In this document: positions 34,014-43,010 of the stretch, one piece after another | Numbering within the stretch: the stretch's first letter is position 1 | How the letters are laid out: each line of letters starts with the position of its first letter | Source: CAZEAP01 sp964510315 | GTDB lineage: Bacteria > Planctomycetota > Brocadiia > SM23-32 | Direction: 5' to 3' | NCBI GenBank assembly: GCA_964510315.1 | Contig: CAZEAP010000026.1 | Location: forward strand, 1-54,969 | DNA: 54,969 nucleotides | Translations under genes and position numbers: made by a program | The notes under the pieces: model-generated | Told to the model about the DNA's origin: nothing | Databases searched by the model: none | The model's input: only the letters and a program-made list of their open reading frames with translations

Positions 34014-35468
34014 TCAGCCCTTCACAACCCCGAGCGGCTCCAGACGGGCCACTTTGCGTGTGATGCCGGCATCGTGCATCACCGAGACCACCGAGTCCAC
34101 GTCCTTATAAGCCTCGGGCATCTCTTCGGCCAGGGTGTCACGTCCTTCGTAGCGGACGGCAACTCCCCTGTCCTTCAGCTCTTTCTTGATGCTGCGGCCC
34201 TTGGCCTTGCGGATGGCCCCCTTCCGGCTCATCACTCGGCCGGCCCCGTGGCAGGTGCTGCCCCAGGTCTGCTGCATGGCGCGCTCGGTGCCCACCAGGA
34301 GGTAGGAAGCAGTGCCCATGCTCCCGGGAATCAGGACCGGCTGGCCGACGTCCTTGTAGGGGGCGGGGGTTTCGGAATGTCCGGGTGGGAAGGCGCGCGT
34401 GGCCCCTTTGCGGTGCACGCAGAGGCGCCGGCGCTCTCCGTCGACGTCATGCTCTTCGAACTTGGCGATGTTGTGACACACGTCGTAGACCTGTTGCAGG
34501 CCCACCTCGTCGCGACCCTTGCCGAAGACCTCCTCCAGGGCGCGCTCCAGCAGAGACAGGATGGTCTGCCGGTTCGCCCAGGCGAAGTTCGCGGCGCAGG
34601 CCATGCCGGCAAGGTAACGCTCCGCCTCCGGGGTAGCCAGCGGCGCGCAGGCGAGCTGCTTGTCCGGCACCTCAATGCCGTGCTTGCGCGTGGCCTTCTG
34701 CATGGTTTTGAGGAAGTCCTTGCAGACCTGATGACCGAACCCCCGGGAGCCGCAGTGTATCTGGAAGGCGACCTGGCCTTCGGCCACGCCGAAGGCGTCG
34801 GCGACCGCCTGGTCGTATATCTCAGTGACCACGTCCACCTCCAGGAAGTGGTTGCCGCTGCCGAGGGTGCCCACCTGCGGCCTGCCGCGCTCGATGGCCC
34901 GACTGCTCAGCACGTCGGGATCGGCTCCCGGGAGGGCGCCCTCGGCCTCGGTGCGTTCCAGGTCGTCCTCCCGGCCGAACCCCTGGTTCACGGGCCAGCC
35001 CGCCCCCTCCACGCAAAGCTTGCGGAATTCGCCCTCGGAGAGTTTGCGAATGGCCTTGGAGGACCCGACTCCGCAGGGCACGTTGTCGTAGAGTGAGCTG
35101 ACCAACTCCTGCACCCTGGGCTCCACGTCCTCCCGCGGGAGGTCCGTTACCACCAGGCGCACGCCGCAGTTGATGTCGAACCCGATTCCACCCGGGGAGA
35201 CCACGCCGCCCCGCTCCTCATCGAAGGCGGCCACCCCGCCGATGGGGAACCCGTAACCCCAGTGGGCGTCGGGCATGGCCAGCGAGGCCCGAACGATCCC
35301 CGGCATGTGGGCTACGTTGCGCGCCTGCTCCAGCGCACCGTCGCTCCGGATTCCCTCGATCAGTTCGTCGTTCGCGAAGACGCGGACCGGAACGTTCATC
35401 GCTCCGGAAACCGGCACCTCCCACACGTGTGAGTCCACCTTCCTCAAGTCGATGTCCTGTTCTGCCAT
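34014..35468 (-). CDS. rtcB: RNA-splicing/repair ligase RtcB
   Basis: 484 residues from ATG 35468 (GAGGAGG, 10 bases upstream); the open extension beyond it crosses a repeat element and is not part of the protein. RtcB joins 2',3'-cyclic phosphate or 3'-phosphate RNA ends to 5'-OH ends using GTP and Mn. Metal and guanylate residues are present in the blocks MPDAHWGYGFPIGG, GIGFDINCGVR, LGSGNHFLE, IHCGSRGFGHQ and the active-site His in TCHGAGR. Archease lies upstream in the same direction, as expected for its activator. The 270-base gap before the kinase/FGE gene shows no gene. Confidence 0.97.
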   Translation of the reverse strand: MAEQDIDLRKVDSHVWEVPVSGAMNVPVRVFANDELIEGIRSDGALEQARNVAHMPGIVRASLAMPDAHWGYGFPIGGVAAFDEERGGVVSPGGIGFDINCGVRLVVTDLPREDVEPRVQELVSSLYDNVPCGVGSSKAIRKLSEGEFRKLCVEGAGWPVNQGFGREDDLERTEAEGALPGADPDVLSSRAIERGRPQVGTLGSGNHFLEVDVVTEIYDQAVADAFGVAEGQVAFQIHCGSRGFGHQVCKDFLKTMQKATRKHGIEVPDKQLACAPLATPEAERYLAGMACAANFAWANRQTILSLLERALEEVFGKGRDEVGLQQVYDVCHNIAKFEEHDVDGERRRLCVHRKGATRAFPPGHSETPAPYKDVGQPVLIPGSMGTASYLLVGTERAMQQTWGSTCHGAGRVMSRKGAIRKAKGRSIKKELKDRGVAVRYEGRDTLAEEMPEAYKDVDSVVSVMHDAGITRKVARLEPLGVVKG

Positions 35469-35508
35469 GACGAACGGCCTCCTCTGCCTTAAGGTCTTTA
35501 CACCATCG

Positions 35509-35663
35509 TGCTCTGTAGAAAGCATCCATCGGCACTCAAATCGGCCCGGCGCATCCCACGCCGTCATGCTGAGGCGCCCAAGCTTCGCTGGCAAAAGATG
35601 CGCTCGCTCCGAATGACATCGGGAGCGGTGTTCCGCCGGATCGCACATCATTTCTACAGAGCA
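35509..35663. mobile_element. 155-bp MITE-like element with 13-bp terminal inverted repeats
   Basis: The ends TGCTCTGTAGAAA (35509-35521) and its exact reverse complement (35651-35663) bound a 155-base non-coding element between archease and rtcB. It starts 3 bases after the archease stop. Its left 70 bases match 54591-54660 at 63 of 70 positions, and its right 52 bases match 54197-54248 in inverted orientation at 46 of 52. It codes for nothing, so if mobile it depends on a transposase elsewhere. No convincing target-site duplication is seen. In the transcript it separates two genes that normally work together. Confidence 0.75.
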
Positions 35664-35666
35664 ACA

Positions 35667-36104
35667 TCATATGTCGAGCACGATCCGGACCCGGAGGGTT
35701 CCGTCCTCTTCCCGGATGTTCAGATCGTGGTATGTGACGGCTTTGATCAATCGGCGAGGCTGGTGACGGTCGGGCTCCAGGCACTCCCCTGAGAGCTGAC
35801 CGCTGAGGCGTCGTTCTTCCAGGCAGTCAACCCGGGCGCGAGCCGGGGCGAAATCCCGCCCTTCGAAGGCAAAGAGGATCTCTTCCAGCCACTCGACCAG
35901 CAGTTCTTCCGGCTCCTCGCCCTCCACCTCAACCGACAAGTACTCGGTCTCCTGCACCGATTCGCGGTCCAGGATGGTCTCTATCAGCGCGAGGGCTGCC
36001 TCCTCGAAGAGCCCTTCCAGGCTCTCGGCCCATACCTCCAGTCCCAGATCGGCGGTGTGTTCGAAGCTCTCGTGCCCGCGCGCAGGATGTCGGTTGCCGC
36101 TCAA
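35667..36104 (-). CDS. Archease, activator of RtcB
   Basis: 145 residues, the normal size. It begins with the family block FEHTADLGLEVWAES and ends with IKAVTYHDLNIREEDG...VRIVLDI, both diagnostic of archease. Archease speeds guanylation of RtcB and widens its nucleotide use. The start is TTG 36104, 8 bases after GAGGGAG; no ATG lies in frame near it. It precedes rtcB on the same strand with only the 155-bp element between, so both probably share a transcript. Confidence 0.93.
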   Translation of the reverse strand: MSGNRHPARGHESFEHTADLGLEVWAESLEGLFEEAALALIETILDRESVQETEYLSVEVEGEEPEELLVEWLEEILFAFEGRDFAPARARVDCLEERRLSGQLSGECLEPDRHQPRRLIKAVTYHDLNIREEDGTLRVRIVLDI

Positions 36105-36159
36105 CAGCAGGCTCCCTCGGTGCCCCCGTCAAGTGCATGATGAGCCAGGCCGGCGGGAA

Positions 36160-36184
36160 AGTCAAACCGCCGCGAAGACGGCGG
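36160..36184 (-). terminator. Probable terminator after the UroD-like gene
   Basis: CCGCCG (36184-36179 read on the - strand) pairs with CGGCGG (36172-36167) around a TCTTCG loop and is followed by TTTGACTTT. It lies just past the UroD-like stop at 36198 and before archease. The stem is short, hence the moderate score. Confidence 0.4.
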
Positions 36185-36197
36185 CGGGGCGTCCCCC

Positions 36198-37268
36198 TTA
36201 CTGCAGGGGCCCGCCGACCTCGTCCAGTATCCGGCAGATCGCCCGGATGTTCTCCAGCGGCACGTCCGGCTCGCACTCGGCGTAGAGCATCAGGCCGCCT
36301 TCGGGCAGGCGCAGAGACTCGACGGCTTCCTCCACGTGCCGGCGCAGCCCCTCCGGCTCCGCAAAGGGGAAAAGCTGCCGGTCAAGGTCCAGATGGATGC
36401 AGACCTTGCCCCTGGCCATCCGCCTGAGCCCCTCCAGCCCGTTCGCCCGGACCTGGGGGTTGAGGACGTCGACGCCGCACTCGATCAGGTCCGGGACGAT
36501 CTCCAGGACATGACCGTCGGTGTGGAGCCGGACCGGCACGTGGGCCTCGGCGCACAGACCGAACATCCGGCGATAGCAGGGCTTGAGGTATTTTCGCCAT
36601 TTCCCGGGGCTTATGGCGAGCGACGTCTGGAAGCCCAGGTCGTCGCCGAAGCTCATCATCTCCACCCCGCACTGGAGGTTCTTCTCGATGGCCTTCAGGT
36701 TGTAGTCCAGCACCATCTCGGTCAGTTCCGGCAGGCGGGGATCGTCGGTGGCCACGTCCATCATGAAGTTCTCGAAGCCCCGCAGATAGTAGAGGCGCAT
36801 GTACATGGAGCCGTGGGGCAGATGACCCCACGCGATCTTGCCGTTCTCCTTCGCGTGCCGGCACCGCCGGCGGAGAGCCCGCCAATCGGGGCCGGGACCC
36901 CAGCCTTCCCCCTCCGTGATCGGATCGGGCGGGGCGTAGGTCGCGAGGTCCGCCCAGTCCTCCAGCGGGTGCTCGACGACGGCGCCGTCAAGCCCCTCGG
37001 CGATGTTGTCCCAGACGCAGCCCCAGTTGTCGGTGAAGCGCCCCCGCCGGTATCGCATATCCCCCGGCGCGTCGAAGTCTTTTTGTCCTTTCCGCAGGTG
37101 GGGGAAGAACCGGGGGAACTCCAGCAGCACCTCCTCCAACTCCTCCCGGTATTTCCTCCAGGTGGCCGGCATGATTGCCACGTTGCAGGGAATCCAATCC
37201 GGCCCCTGGAAAAAGGCCGTTTTCAAGTAATTCCGAGCGACTTCATCCTTCGTATTCATCTCGATCAT
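36198..37268 (-). CDS. Uroporphyrinogen decarboxylase-like protein
   Basis: 356 residues from ATG 37268, 8 bases after GAGGGAG. The fold is that of the UroD/MtaA/CmuA superfamily, which includes haem-pathway decarboxylases and cobamide or coenzyme M methyltransferases. Blocks such as SFGDDLGFQTSLAISPGKWRKYLKP and VRLHTDGHVLEIVPDLIECGVDVLNP are typical of the divergent UroD-like proteins abundant in planctomycetes and related groups. The Arg-rich substrate pocket of true HemE is not obvious, and no haem genes are near, so HemE itself is unlikely. A methyltransferase role is possible but not shown. Confidence 0.85.
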   Translation of the reverse strand: MIEMNTKDEVARNYLKTAFFQGPDWIPCNVAIMPATWRKYREELEEVLLEFPRFFPHLRKGQKDFDAPGDMRYRRGRFTDNWGCVWDNIAEGLDGAVVEHPLEDWADLATYAPPDPITEGEGWGPGPDWRALRRRCRHAKENGKIAWGHLPHGSMYMRLYYLRGFENFMMDVATDDPRLPELTEMVLDYNLKAIEKNLQCGVEMMSFGDDLGFQTSLAISPGKWRKYLKPCYRRMFGLCAEAHVPVRLHTDGHVLEIVPDLIECGVDVLNPQVRANGLEGLRRMARGKVCIHLDLDRQLFPFAEPEGLRRHVEEAVESLRLPEGGLMLYAECEPDVPLENIRAICRILDEVGGPLQ

Positions 37269-37323
37269 CACAGGCACTCCCTCTCGGGCGGGAACGAGGG
37301 ATTATAGCCGTCTGCGGCGGGCC

Positions 37324-37758
37324 TCAGGTGGAGGCTTCCCCGGCGGCGATGCGGTCGATCTCGGGGCGACTGTAGAGCCGCCCTCCGCCAACGCCGGGGC
37401 AGTTGCGAACCGCCCTCTCCCAGCGGCTCCGGCTCGTCAGCAGGTGGGTCCAGAACGGGAAGGTCCGGCACTGGACGGGGCGCACGGGGTAAACGCTGCA
37501 GCCGTCCGGGCCGAGGAGCACGCAGTCCCCGTTGTCGCGTTCCTTCAGGCTGATGCGCCACCAGACCCGCCGGCAGTAGAGGTCCCGGACCCGGGCCGCC
37601 GGCATCTCCAGATGGGCGGCCATGCGCTGGATCTCTTCCCTGTCAATCCAGACATAGCCGGGGGCGCCACCGCAGCAGCGGCCGCAACGTTGGCAGGCGA
37701 ACCGGAGTCCGTCCGCGTACCAGACGTCCCTCTGCCACCTGGTGCCGGCTTCGCCCAC
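37324..37758 (-). CDS. YkgJ-family cysteine-cluster protein
   Basis: 144 residues from GTG 37758. The cysteine pattern CQRCGRCC near residue 22, a middle Cys, and CSVYPVRPVQCRTFPFW are diagnostic of the YkgJ/UPF0153 family, proposed to chelate zinc or iron. The biochemical role is unsettled. It lies 56 bases downstream of ftsH on the same strand and may share its transcript. No membrane segment is present. Confidence 0.85.
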   Translation of the reverse strand: MGEAGTRWQRDVWYADGLRFACQRCGRCCGGAPGYVWIDREEIQRMAAHLEMPAARVRDLYCRRVWWRISLKERDNGDCVLLGPDGCSVYPVRPVQCRTFPFWTHLLTSRSRWERAVRNCPGVGGGRLYSRPEIDRIAAGEAST

Positions 37759-37814
37759 GGGGCTGGTTTCAGTGAAGATTCGCGGTTGTTCGGGCAGGTT
37801 CGGGGCGGGAGTCC

Positions 37815-39854
37815 TCAGGCCGGACTTCCTGCGGGGCGGGGATAGCCGCCTGTGGCCTTGCCCTCGTCCGGTTCGGTTGTCCCTTCCGCCTTCTCGGCGG
37901 CCTCCCTCTGTTCCTGTTCGGCCTTTTTGGCCTCACGCTCGGCCGTCAGCTCCTCCACGGTGGTCCCGTCCAGGATCGCGGCCACCTCCTCACCTTTGAG
38001 CGTTTCCAGCCGGAGGAGCCCCTCGGCCACCGCCTGGAGGCCGTCGGCGTGTTCTTCGATCATGCGGCGGGCCTCCTGGTAGCAGTTCATCAGGAGGGCC
38101 TGGACTTCCTGGTCGATTTTCTCGGCCATTCGCTCGCTGTGGCGTTTGCCGCGGGTTATCTCGTTGCCCAGGAAGACGTGCTCTTCCTCGTCGGTGTAGC
38201 TTATCGGGCCGAGTTTCTCGCTCATGCCCCACCGGGTGACCATTTTACGGGCCAGTTCAGTGGCCCGGTTGATGTCGTTCTCGGCGCCCGAAGAGATGTC
38301 TCCGCAGAACATCTCCTCCGAGACGCGTCCGGCCAGGGTCATGGTCATGGTGCCGACGCACTCCTTCTTCCGGAGGCCGTACTTGTCCTTCTCCGGCAGC
38401 ACCATGGTCATCCCCATGGAGACGCCGCGTGGGATGATGGTGACCTTGTGCAGTGGCTCGACGTCCTCGTGCAGGTGGGCCACCAGGGCGTGGCCGGCCT
38501 CGTGATGGGCGGTCAGCTTCTTGTCCTCTTCGCTCATCACGCGGCTCCGCTTTTTCTGCCGCCCGAAGCGAACCTTGTCACGGGCTTCCTCCAGGTCCGA
38601 CTGCCGCACGCTGTGTCGGCCCTTCATGGCGGCCCGGATGGCGGCCTCGTTGATGAGGGCCTCCAGGTCGGCGCCGGTGAAGCCGGGGGTGCCCCGGGCG
38701 ATCTCGTCCAGGGCCACGTCGTCGGCCGTCTGCACGTCGCACGCGTGCACGTCGAGGATGGCTTCCCGGCCCTTCACGTCCGGCATGTCCACCACGATCT
38801 GGCGGTCGAACCGACCGGGCCGCAGAAGGGCGGGGTCGAGCACGTCGGGGCGGTTGGTGGCCGCCATCACGATGACGCCTTCATCCCGGGTGAACCCGTC
38901 CATTTCGCTGAGGACGGCGTTGAGGGTCTGCTCCCGTTCGTCGTGGCCTCCGCCCAATCCGGTGCCCCGTTTCCGGCCGACGGCGTCGATCTCGTCCAGG
39001 AAGATGATGGACGGCTGGTTCTCACGGGCGTTGCGGAACAGGTCCCTGACGCGGGCCGCCCCCACGCCCACGAAAAGTTCCACGAAATCGGAGCCGCAGA
39101 GGCTGAAGAACGGCACGTCGGCCTCTCCGGCGATAGCTTTGGCCAGGAGCGTCTTGCCGGTGCCGGGAGCGCCCACCAGAAGCACGCCGCGGGGGATGCG
39201 GCCGCCCACACGCTGAAACTTCTGGGGCTTCTTCAGGAATTCGACCAGCTCCTGCACCTCCTCCTTGGCCTCCTCGACGCCGGCAACGTCGTCGAAGGTC
39301 GCCTCCGACTTCTCCTTCTGGGAACGTTCGGTGCTGTCGCCCACGAACGGCATCCAGCCGTTCTTGCTGCCCACGGCCCTCATCTGCCGGTTGAAGAAGT
39401 ACAGCATCAGCAGCAACAGCAGCACGAAGGGCGCTATGTTCACCAGGGCCAGCGTCCACAGCCCGTCGCCCTGTTCATAGGCCACGTTCCCCTCGGGCAG
39501 TGCGCGTGACCACTTGCCCAGGTTCTCCTCGATGAGCCCCTCCGGCAGGGTCAGGCGGACCCGGCTGGCGGGCTCCTCCGCGCCCTTAAGGGTGGCCTGG
39601 AGCTCGGTGCCGCGGATGTGCAGCTCGGAGACCTGCTTGGAGTCCATCAGGGCGAAGAACCGGCTGGCGCTCACCTCGTTCGCCCCCGGCTCGCTCAGCC
39701 GTTTGAACAACGTAACGCCCATCAGCACGGCGCCCAGAACGAGGGCCCACAGCAGGAGCTGGCGTCCGACACGGGGCCCCTCGGGCTTCTCCGGCTCGTT
39801 CTGCTGATCGGGAGGCGTGGGGGGTCTGCCGTCTCTGTTTCTTTTATTGTCCAT
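37815..39854 (-). CDS. ftsH: ATP-dependent zinc metalloprotease FtsH
   Basis: 679 residues. Two membrane segments (about residues 33-51 and 138-155) flank a periplasmic domain. The AAA domain has GAPGTGKT, IIFLDEID and the arginine-finger block LLRPGRFDRQ. The peptidase site is HEAGH with a later Asp ligand in the family pattern. FtsH degrades unneeded membrane and short-lived cytoplasmic proteins. ATG 39854 has only a weak ribosome site, but the N-terminus fits the family. The C-terminal tail of about 60 residues is Glu/Lys-rich and disordered-looking. It follows the LptE-like gene by 49 bases. Confidence 0.97.
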   Translation of the reverse strand: MDNKRNRDGRPPTPPDQQNEPEKPEGPRVGRQLLLWALVLGAVLMGVTLFKRLSEPGANEVSASRFFALMDSKQVSELHIRGTELQATLKGAEEPASRVRLTLPEGLIEENLGKWSRALPEGNVAYEQGDGLWTLALVNIAPFVLLLLLMLYFFNRQMRAVGSKNGWMPFVGDSTERSQKEKSEATFDDVAGVEEAKEEVQELVEFLKKPQKFQRVGGRIPRGVLLVGAPGTGKTLLAKAIAGEADVPFFSLCGSDFVELFVGVGAARVRDLFRNARENQPSIIFLDEIDAVGRKRGTGLGGGHDEREQTLNAVLSEMDGFTRDEGVIVMAATNRPDVLDPALLRPGRFDRQIVVDMPDVKGREAILDVHACDVQTADDVALDEIARGTPGFTGADLEALINEAAIRAAMKGRHSVRQSDLEEARDKVRFGRQKKRSRVMSEEDKKLTAHHEAGHALVAHLHEDVEPLHKVTIIPRGVSMGMTMVLPEKDKYGLRKKECVGTMTMTLAGRVSEEMFCGDISSGAENDINRATELARKMVTRWGMSEKLGPISYTDEEEHVFLGNEITRGKRHSERMAEKIDQEVQALLMNCYQEARRMIEEHADGLQAVAEGLLRLETLKGEEVAAILDGTTVEELTAEREAKKAEQEQREAAEKAEGTTEPDEGKATGGYPRPAGSPA

Positions 39855-39903
39855 TTCGACGCAGCGTCTCAGAAAACTGGATAGGAGGGTTCAACTATGC
39901 ATT

Positions 39904-40440
39904 CTACCAGTTCGCTTCCATGCTTTCCACAAGACGCTGCGCCAGCTCCCGGATGGGGACCTCGAAGGGGGCCTCCTGGGGGACAAGGTCGGCGGGAACC
40001 GGGTCGCCGTCGACGCCCGCGCCCAGCTCCACGGCGGGGGTTACGACCTGGGTTGACTCGACGATGGTGCGGGGCTCCACGAGGTCGGCGCCCGTGAGCC
40101 TGTCCCGCCACCAGTACCGGACCTCCAGGGAGACCCTTTGCAGCAGGATGGTTCCTCTTTCGGCCTTGACCCGCGTGTGCTCGGTCACGTCCACCAGCTC
40201 GCCGGTAAGGATGCTGTCGGCCTGGTCCCTGGCGGCCGGCAGCAGGGGAGTTCTCAGCTTGATCTCTTTCATGACCGCCCTGGTCAGCGGCACCTCCAGG
40301 CCGCGCCGGAAAGTGCGGTTGTCGAAGCCCTCGACGTAGATGGTTCGGATGTCCTCGCGGAACAGGTTCCCGGCACGGTAGCCCCAGCATCCGACCGCGA
40401 GCAGCAGAACGACCAGTGCACCCAGCGCGAGCTTTCTCAT
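39904..40440 (-). CDS. LptE-like outer-membrane lipoprotein
   Basis: 178 residues from ATG 40440. The N-terminus is a lipoprotein signal with lipobox LAVGC at about residue 18. The following IRTIYVEGFDNRTFRRGLEVPLTRAVMKEI is characteristic of LptE, the plug of the LPS-export translocon. This suggests a Gram-negative envelope with LPS. An open extension upstream is Ala/Arg-rich and belongs to the end of the BamD-like gene in another frame. It lies 26 bases after the BamD-like stop, so the two envelope genes are probably co-transcribed. Confidence 0.8.
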   Translation of the reverse strand: MRKLALGALVVLLLAVGCWGYRAGNLFREDIRTIYVEGFDNRTFRRGLEVPLTRAVMKEIKLRTPLLPAARDQADSILTGELVDVTEHTRVKAERGTILLQRVSLEVRYWWRDRLTGADLVEPRTIVESTQVVTPAVELGAGVDGDPVPADLVPQEAPFEVPIRELAQRLVESMEANW

Positions 40441-40466
40441 TTGCCTGCTTTCCAGATGCCGTAAGG

Positions 40467-41462
40467 TTAGCGCGAGGAATCCTCCGTCCGGACCCCGGGC
40501 AGGCCGACGGAGCGCATCCGCCCCGCGAGCGGCCTCCGCAGTTGCTGCTTGACGCCGTGCAGTTTTTTTTCGGCCCACTCGGCCTGGGGTGAACCGGGGA
40601 ATTCATCCTTCAGGTAGCGCAGGTAGTTGACCGCCGCCCAGGGCCGGCCGCGCGCTTCGATGTAAAAGCGGGCGATCCGGACGTTCAGCTCCGCCCGCTG
40701 CTCTCGGACTTGCTCTGCCTTCTGCCGGGCCTCCGCAGCTTTGGAATGGCGCGGGAAGGACTCGGTGAAGTCCGTGAACGCCCGCTGCGCCTCGCGGAAG
40801 CCCGCCGGACCCACCGCGAGCCGTTCGGCCCGTTTCCACTGGCACTCGGCGATCCTGTACCAGCAGTAGGGCACCCACTCGCTGCGCGGATAGAAGCTGA
40901 CCAGGGCCAGGTACTGGTCCTCGGCCTCCAGGAAGTGGCCCGCCGCCAGGGCGGCATCCGCCTTCCGGCGAGCCAGGTCGGCGGCTTCATAGGTGTCCGG
41001 GGCACTCTTCTCCAGCCGGTCGTACAGTTCGAAACCGGCCTTCAGGCTCTGGCGCGTTCTTCTGCGCGCCGCCTCGAGCTGGAGTTCGCGAGCTTCGGAA
41101 GCCACCGGTGTGTCGGGGTAAGCGGAGGCCAGTTCGGCCAACTCCTCGAATGCTTCCTCGTGCGAGCCCCGGCTCAGCAGGGCCCTCGCGATGAGCATCC
41201 GGGCCTCCGGCACCCACTCGGCGTCCGGGTGCCGCTGAACCAGGTCCCGCAGCTCGGCGATGCCCCCGGCCCACTGCCCGGTGCCGATCAGGGCGTAGGC
41301 ATGCTCCCTGCGGGCCTCCGGGTCGTCCGGGTCCAACTCCTCCAGCTCCACCTCGCCGGTCTGCGGCATCCAGACCGAGACGGCCCGCGCCGTCCCTGCA
41401 ACCATGCAGAGCACACCGCAGAGCACGCACAGCAATCCAGTCAGCCAGGCATCTGTCCGCAC
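40467..41462 (-). CDS. BamD-like tetratricopeptide envelope protein
   Basis: 331 residues. The start is taken as GTG 41462 because CGGAGG lies 7 bases upstream and the product then begins with a signal peptide (WLTGLLCVLCGVLCMVAGTARA). TPR-like repeats follow, with recurring phrases such as RHPDAEWVPEARMLIARALL, FYPRSEWVPYCWYRIAECQW and DEFPGSPQAEWAEKKL, as in BamD/YfiO proteins that help assemble outer-membrane barrels. A lipobox Cys is not certain, so membrane attachment is unclear. It precedes the LptE-like gene. A Bam role is inferred from family and neighbour. Confidence 0.75.
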   Translation of the reverse strand: MRTDAWLTGLLCVLCGVLCMVAGTARAVSVWMPQTGEVELEELDPDDPEARREHAYALIGTGQWAGGIAELRDLVQRHPDAEWVPEARMLIARALLSRGSHEEAFEELAELASAYPDTPVASEARELQLEAARRRTRQSLKAGFELYDRLEKSAPDTYEAADLARRKADAALAAGHFLEAEDQYLALVSFYPRSEWVPYCWYRIAECQWKRAERLAVGPAGFREAQRAFTDFTESFPRHSKAAEARQKAEQVREQRAELNVRIARFYIEARGRPWAAVNYLRYLKDEFPGSPQAEWAEKKLHGVKQQLRRPLAGRMRSVGLPGVRTEDSSR

Positions 41463-41572
41463 GCCGGCACCTCCGCTCGGGGGAATCACGCGGGGATTCT
41501 ATCAGAACCAGCCGAGGTTTTCACATCCCTTCGCGGCACAGTTTGACGGCGAGCCCACACGACGGAAGGAAC

Positions 41573-41647
41573 TGGCTTCCCGGCCTGGATTCGAACCAGG
41601 AACGGCAGGACCAAAACCTGCTGTGTTACCAATTACACCACCGGGAA
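41573..41647 (-). tRNA. tRNA-Gln (anticodon UUG)
   Basis: On the - strand a complete cloverleaf can be drawn. The acceptor stem TTCCCGG pairs with CCGGGAA, followed by discriminator G and an encoded CCA. The anticodon arm is GCAGG-TTTTGGT-CCTGC with anticodon TTG, and the T arm is CTGG-TTCGAATC-CAG. The D arm GGTGTAATTGGTAAC is typical of bacterial tRNA-Gln. It sits 82 bases after the coiled-coil gene stop, in the same direction, so it may be processed from that transcript. Confidence 0.95.
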
Positions 41648-41729
41648 GCAGAAGGGGAAGAGGACTTCCCCTGCACGCCTTGTATCAGTGCATGGGCAGG
41701 AAATCAAACCGGGCGGCCGGCGCGGGGCA

Positions 41730-42785
41730 TCAGCTCCCGTGGAATTTGTCCCACAGCTCGAAGGAGACGAAATAGTCCCCCTTGACGATGAACTCCTTCT
41801 CGCTGGTGACGGTGGCTCTGGAGACCGTGTCCCCTACCTCGGCGATGGTGATGACGCCCTTCTTGCGCTCTTGCCCGTCGGGGGTTCGGCCGAAGACGAC
41901 GTAGACCTCGTTCTCGCGGAAGCCCACGTCCTGGCCGCCCTCGACGAAGACGAAGTCGTTCTCCGGGTCCACCCGAACGACCTTGCCGGTGGGTTCCAGT
42001 TGATCTTCCCTTTGGGGGCCTCGCACCTCTTCCCAGTAACGGTTCTCCCACCGCTTCAGTTCCCTCTCCAGCCGGGCCACCTGCTCTTTGCGCTGGTCGA
42101 TGGCGTTCTGGAGTTTCTGCTGAACGGCCACGGTTTTCTCCTGCTGGTTCTCATAGTCGGCCAGCAGTTGCTCGTAGTCCTCGCGCAGGTTGGCCAGTTG
42201 ATTCTTAAAGTCTTCAGACTGCTGGTTCAGCTTCTGGCCGAACTCTTCCTGCGCAGCCACCAGATCCTGCTGGGCCTCCTGCAGGTTGGCCGAAAGGTCT
42301 TCGGTCTTGTCGGTCAACTCAGCTACCTGCTCGGTGAGGGATTCGTAGCGTCTCTCGTAGGCCTCCAACAGCCCGCTGACCTGCTCGAAGGTGGCCTCTC
42401 CCTCGGCCTCCAGCTTTTTCTGGAGGGGGGAGGCTGCCAGGGCGTCCTCGATGCCGCCCAGGCTCTTCCACCCCAGGGTGGGCAGCACGTCCTTCTCGTA
42501 GCGGGCGGCAAGCTTCAGCTTCTGGGCGACCTTCTCGAACGTCTGGGGGTTGTAGCTGACTCCCAGGTCCGTGGTCGTCTGGGTGGGCAGGTCCCAGTTG
42601 TTCTGGGTGAACACGGCGCCTATGTTGGACTTAACGGCTTCCTGGTTGGCCGCGATGGCCTGCCTGGCGAGGGCCGCCTGCTGATAGAACCAGATGCCAC
42701 AGCCGACGCCGGCAAAGGCCAGGATCACAAACACCACCAAGGCGACGACAACCCCTGAATCAGAACTCCGTCTCGCGGCGGCCAT
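41730..42785 (-). CDS. Membrane-anchored coiled-coil protein
   Basis: 351 residues from ATG 42785 (AGGAGAAGAG upstream). One membrane segment at about residues 12-34 (VVVALVVFVILAFAGVGC...) is followed by a helical domain and a long coiled coil (about 130-255) full of Gln, Glu and Lys heptads. The C-terminal 90 residues look beta-rich (GKVVRVDPENDFVFVEGGQDVGFRENEVYVVFGR). This ending resembles domains seen at the ends of planctomycete coiled-coil membrane proteins; I cannot name the family. It may be an envelope organiser. It has its own promoter. Confidence 0.75.
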   Translation of the reverse strand: MAAARRSSDSGVVVALVVFVILAFAGVGCGIWFYQQAALARQAIAANQEAVKSNIGAVFTQNNWDLPTQTTTDLGVSYNPQTFEKVAQKLKLAARYEKDVLPTLGWKSLGGIEDALAASPLQKKLEAEGEATFEQVSGLLEAYERRYESLTEQVAELTDKTEDLSANLQEAQQDLVAAQEEFGQKLNQQSEDFKNQLANLREDYEQLLADYENQQEKTVAVQQKLQNAIDQRKEQVARLERELKRWENRYWEEVRGPQREDQLEPTGKVVRVDPENDFVFVEGGQDVGFRENEVYVVFGRTPDGQERKKGVITIAEVGDTVSRATVTSEKEFIVKGDYFVSFELWDKFHGS

Positions 42786-42892
42786 CTGCTCTTCTCCTCA
42801 TGGATTAGCGTTCCGTGGACACGCTCCGGGTTCCGCCGGGCGTGCAGCGCCGGTCCACCGTCTCTATTTATGCCGAGACTTCGCTCTATAAA

Positions 42893-42919
42893 CTTATACT
42901 CACCGAGGGTCTTTGTCAA
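42893..42919 (-). promoter_or_regulatory. Promoter of the coiled-coil protein gene
   Basis: On the - strand TTGACA (42919-42914), a 15-base spacer and TATAAG (42898-42893) lie about 108 bases upstream of ATG 42785. Both boxes are strong; the spacer is shorter than ideal. It sits in the divergent gap with priA, which has no equally good promoter on the + strand. Confidence 0.6.
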
Positions 42920-43010
42920 CTCCTATCCGCAGACCGTCGGCGAGAAGCCCCGGCCCCGACCGGTCTGCGGGGCGACGGAGCGGTTGACACCAACCGGCCC
43001 GGCCACCAGA

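Noticed and set aside
35469..35651. N-terminal extension of RtcB through the repeat element
   Set aside because: The frame is open by chance; ATG 35468 has a good ribosome site and the standard RtcB N-terminus, and the extension is element sequence.
36198..37268. HemE (true uroporphyrinogen decarboxylase)
   Set aside because: The sequence fits the broad UroD-like superfamily but lacks an obvious Arg-rich substrate pocket, and no haem genes are nearby.
39904..40578. Longer start for the LptE-like protein
   Set aside because: The upstream extension is the BamD-like gene read in another frame; the lipoprotein signal begins at ATG 40440.
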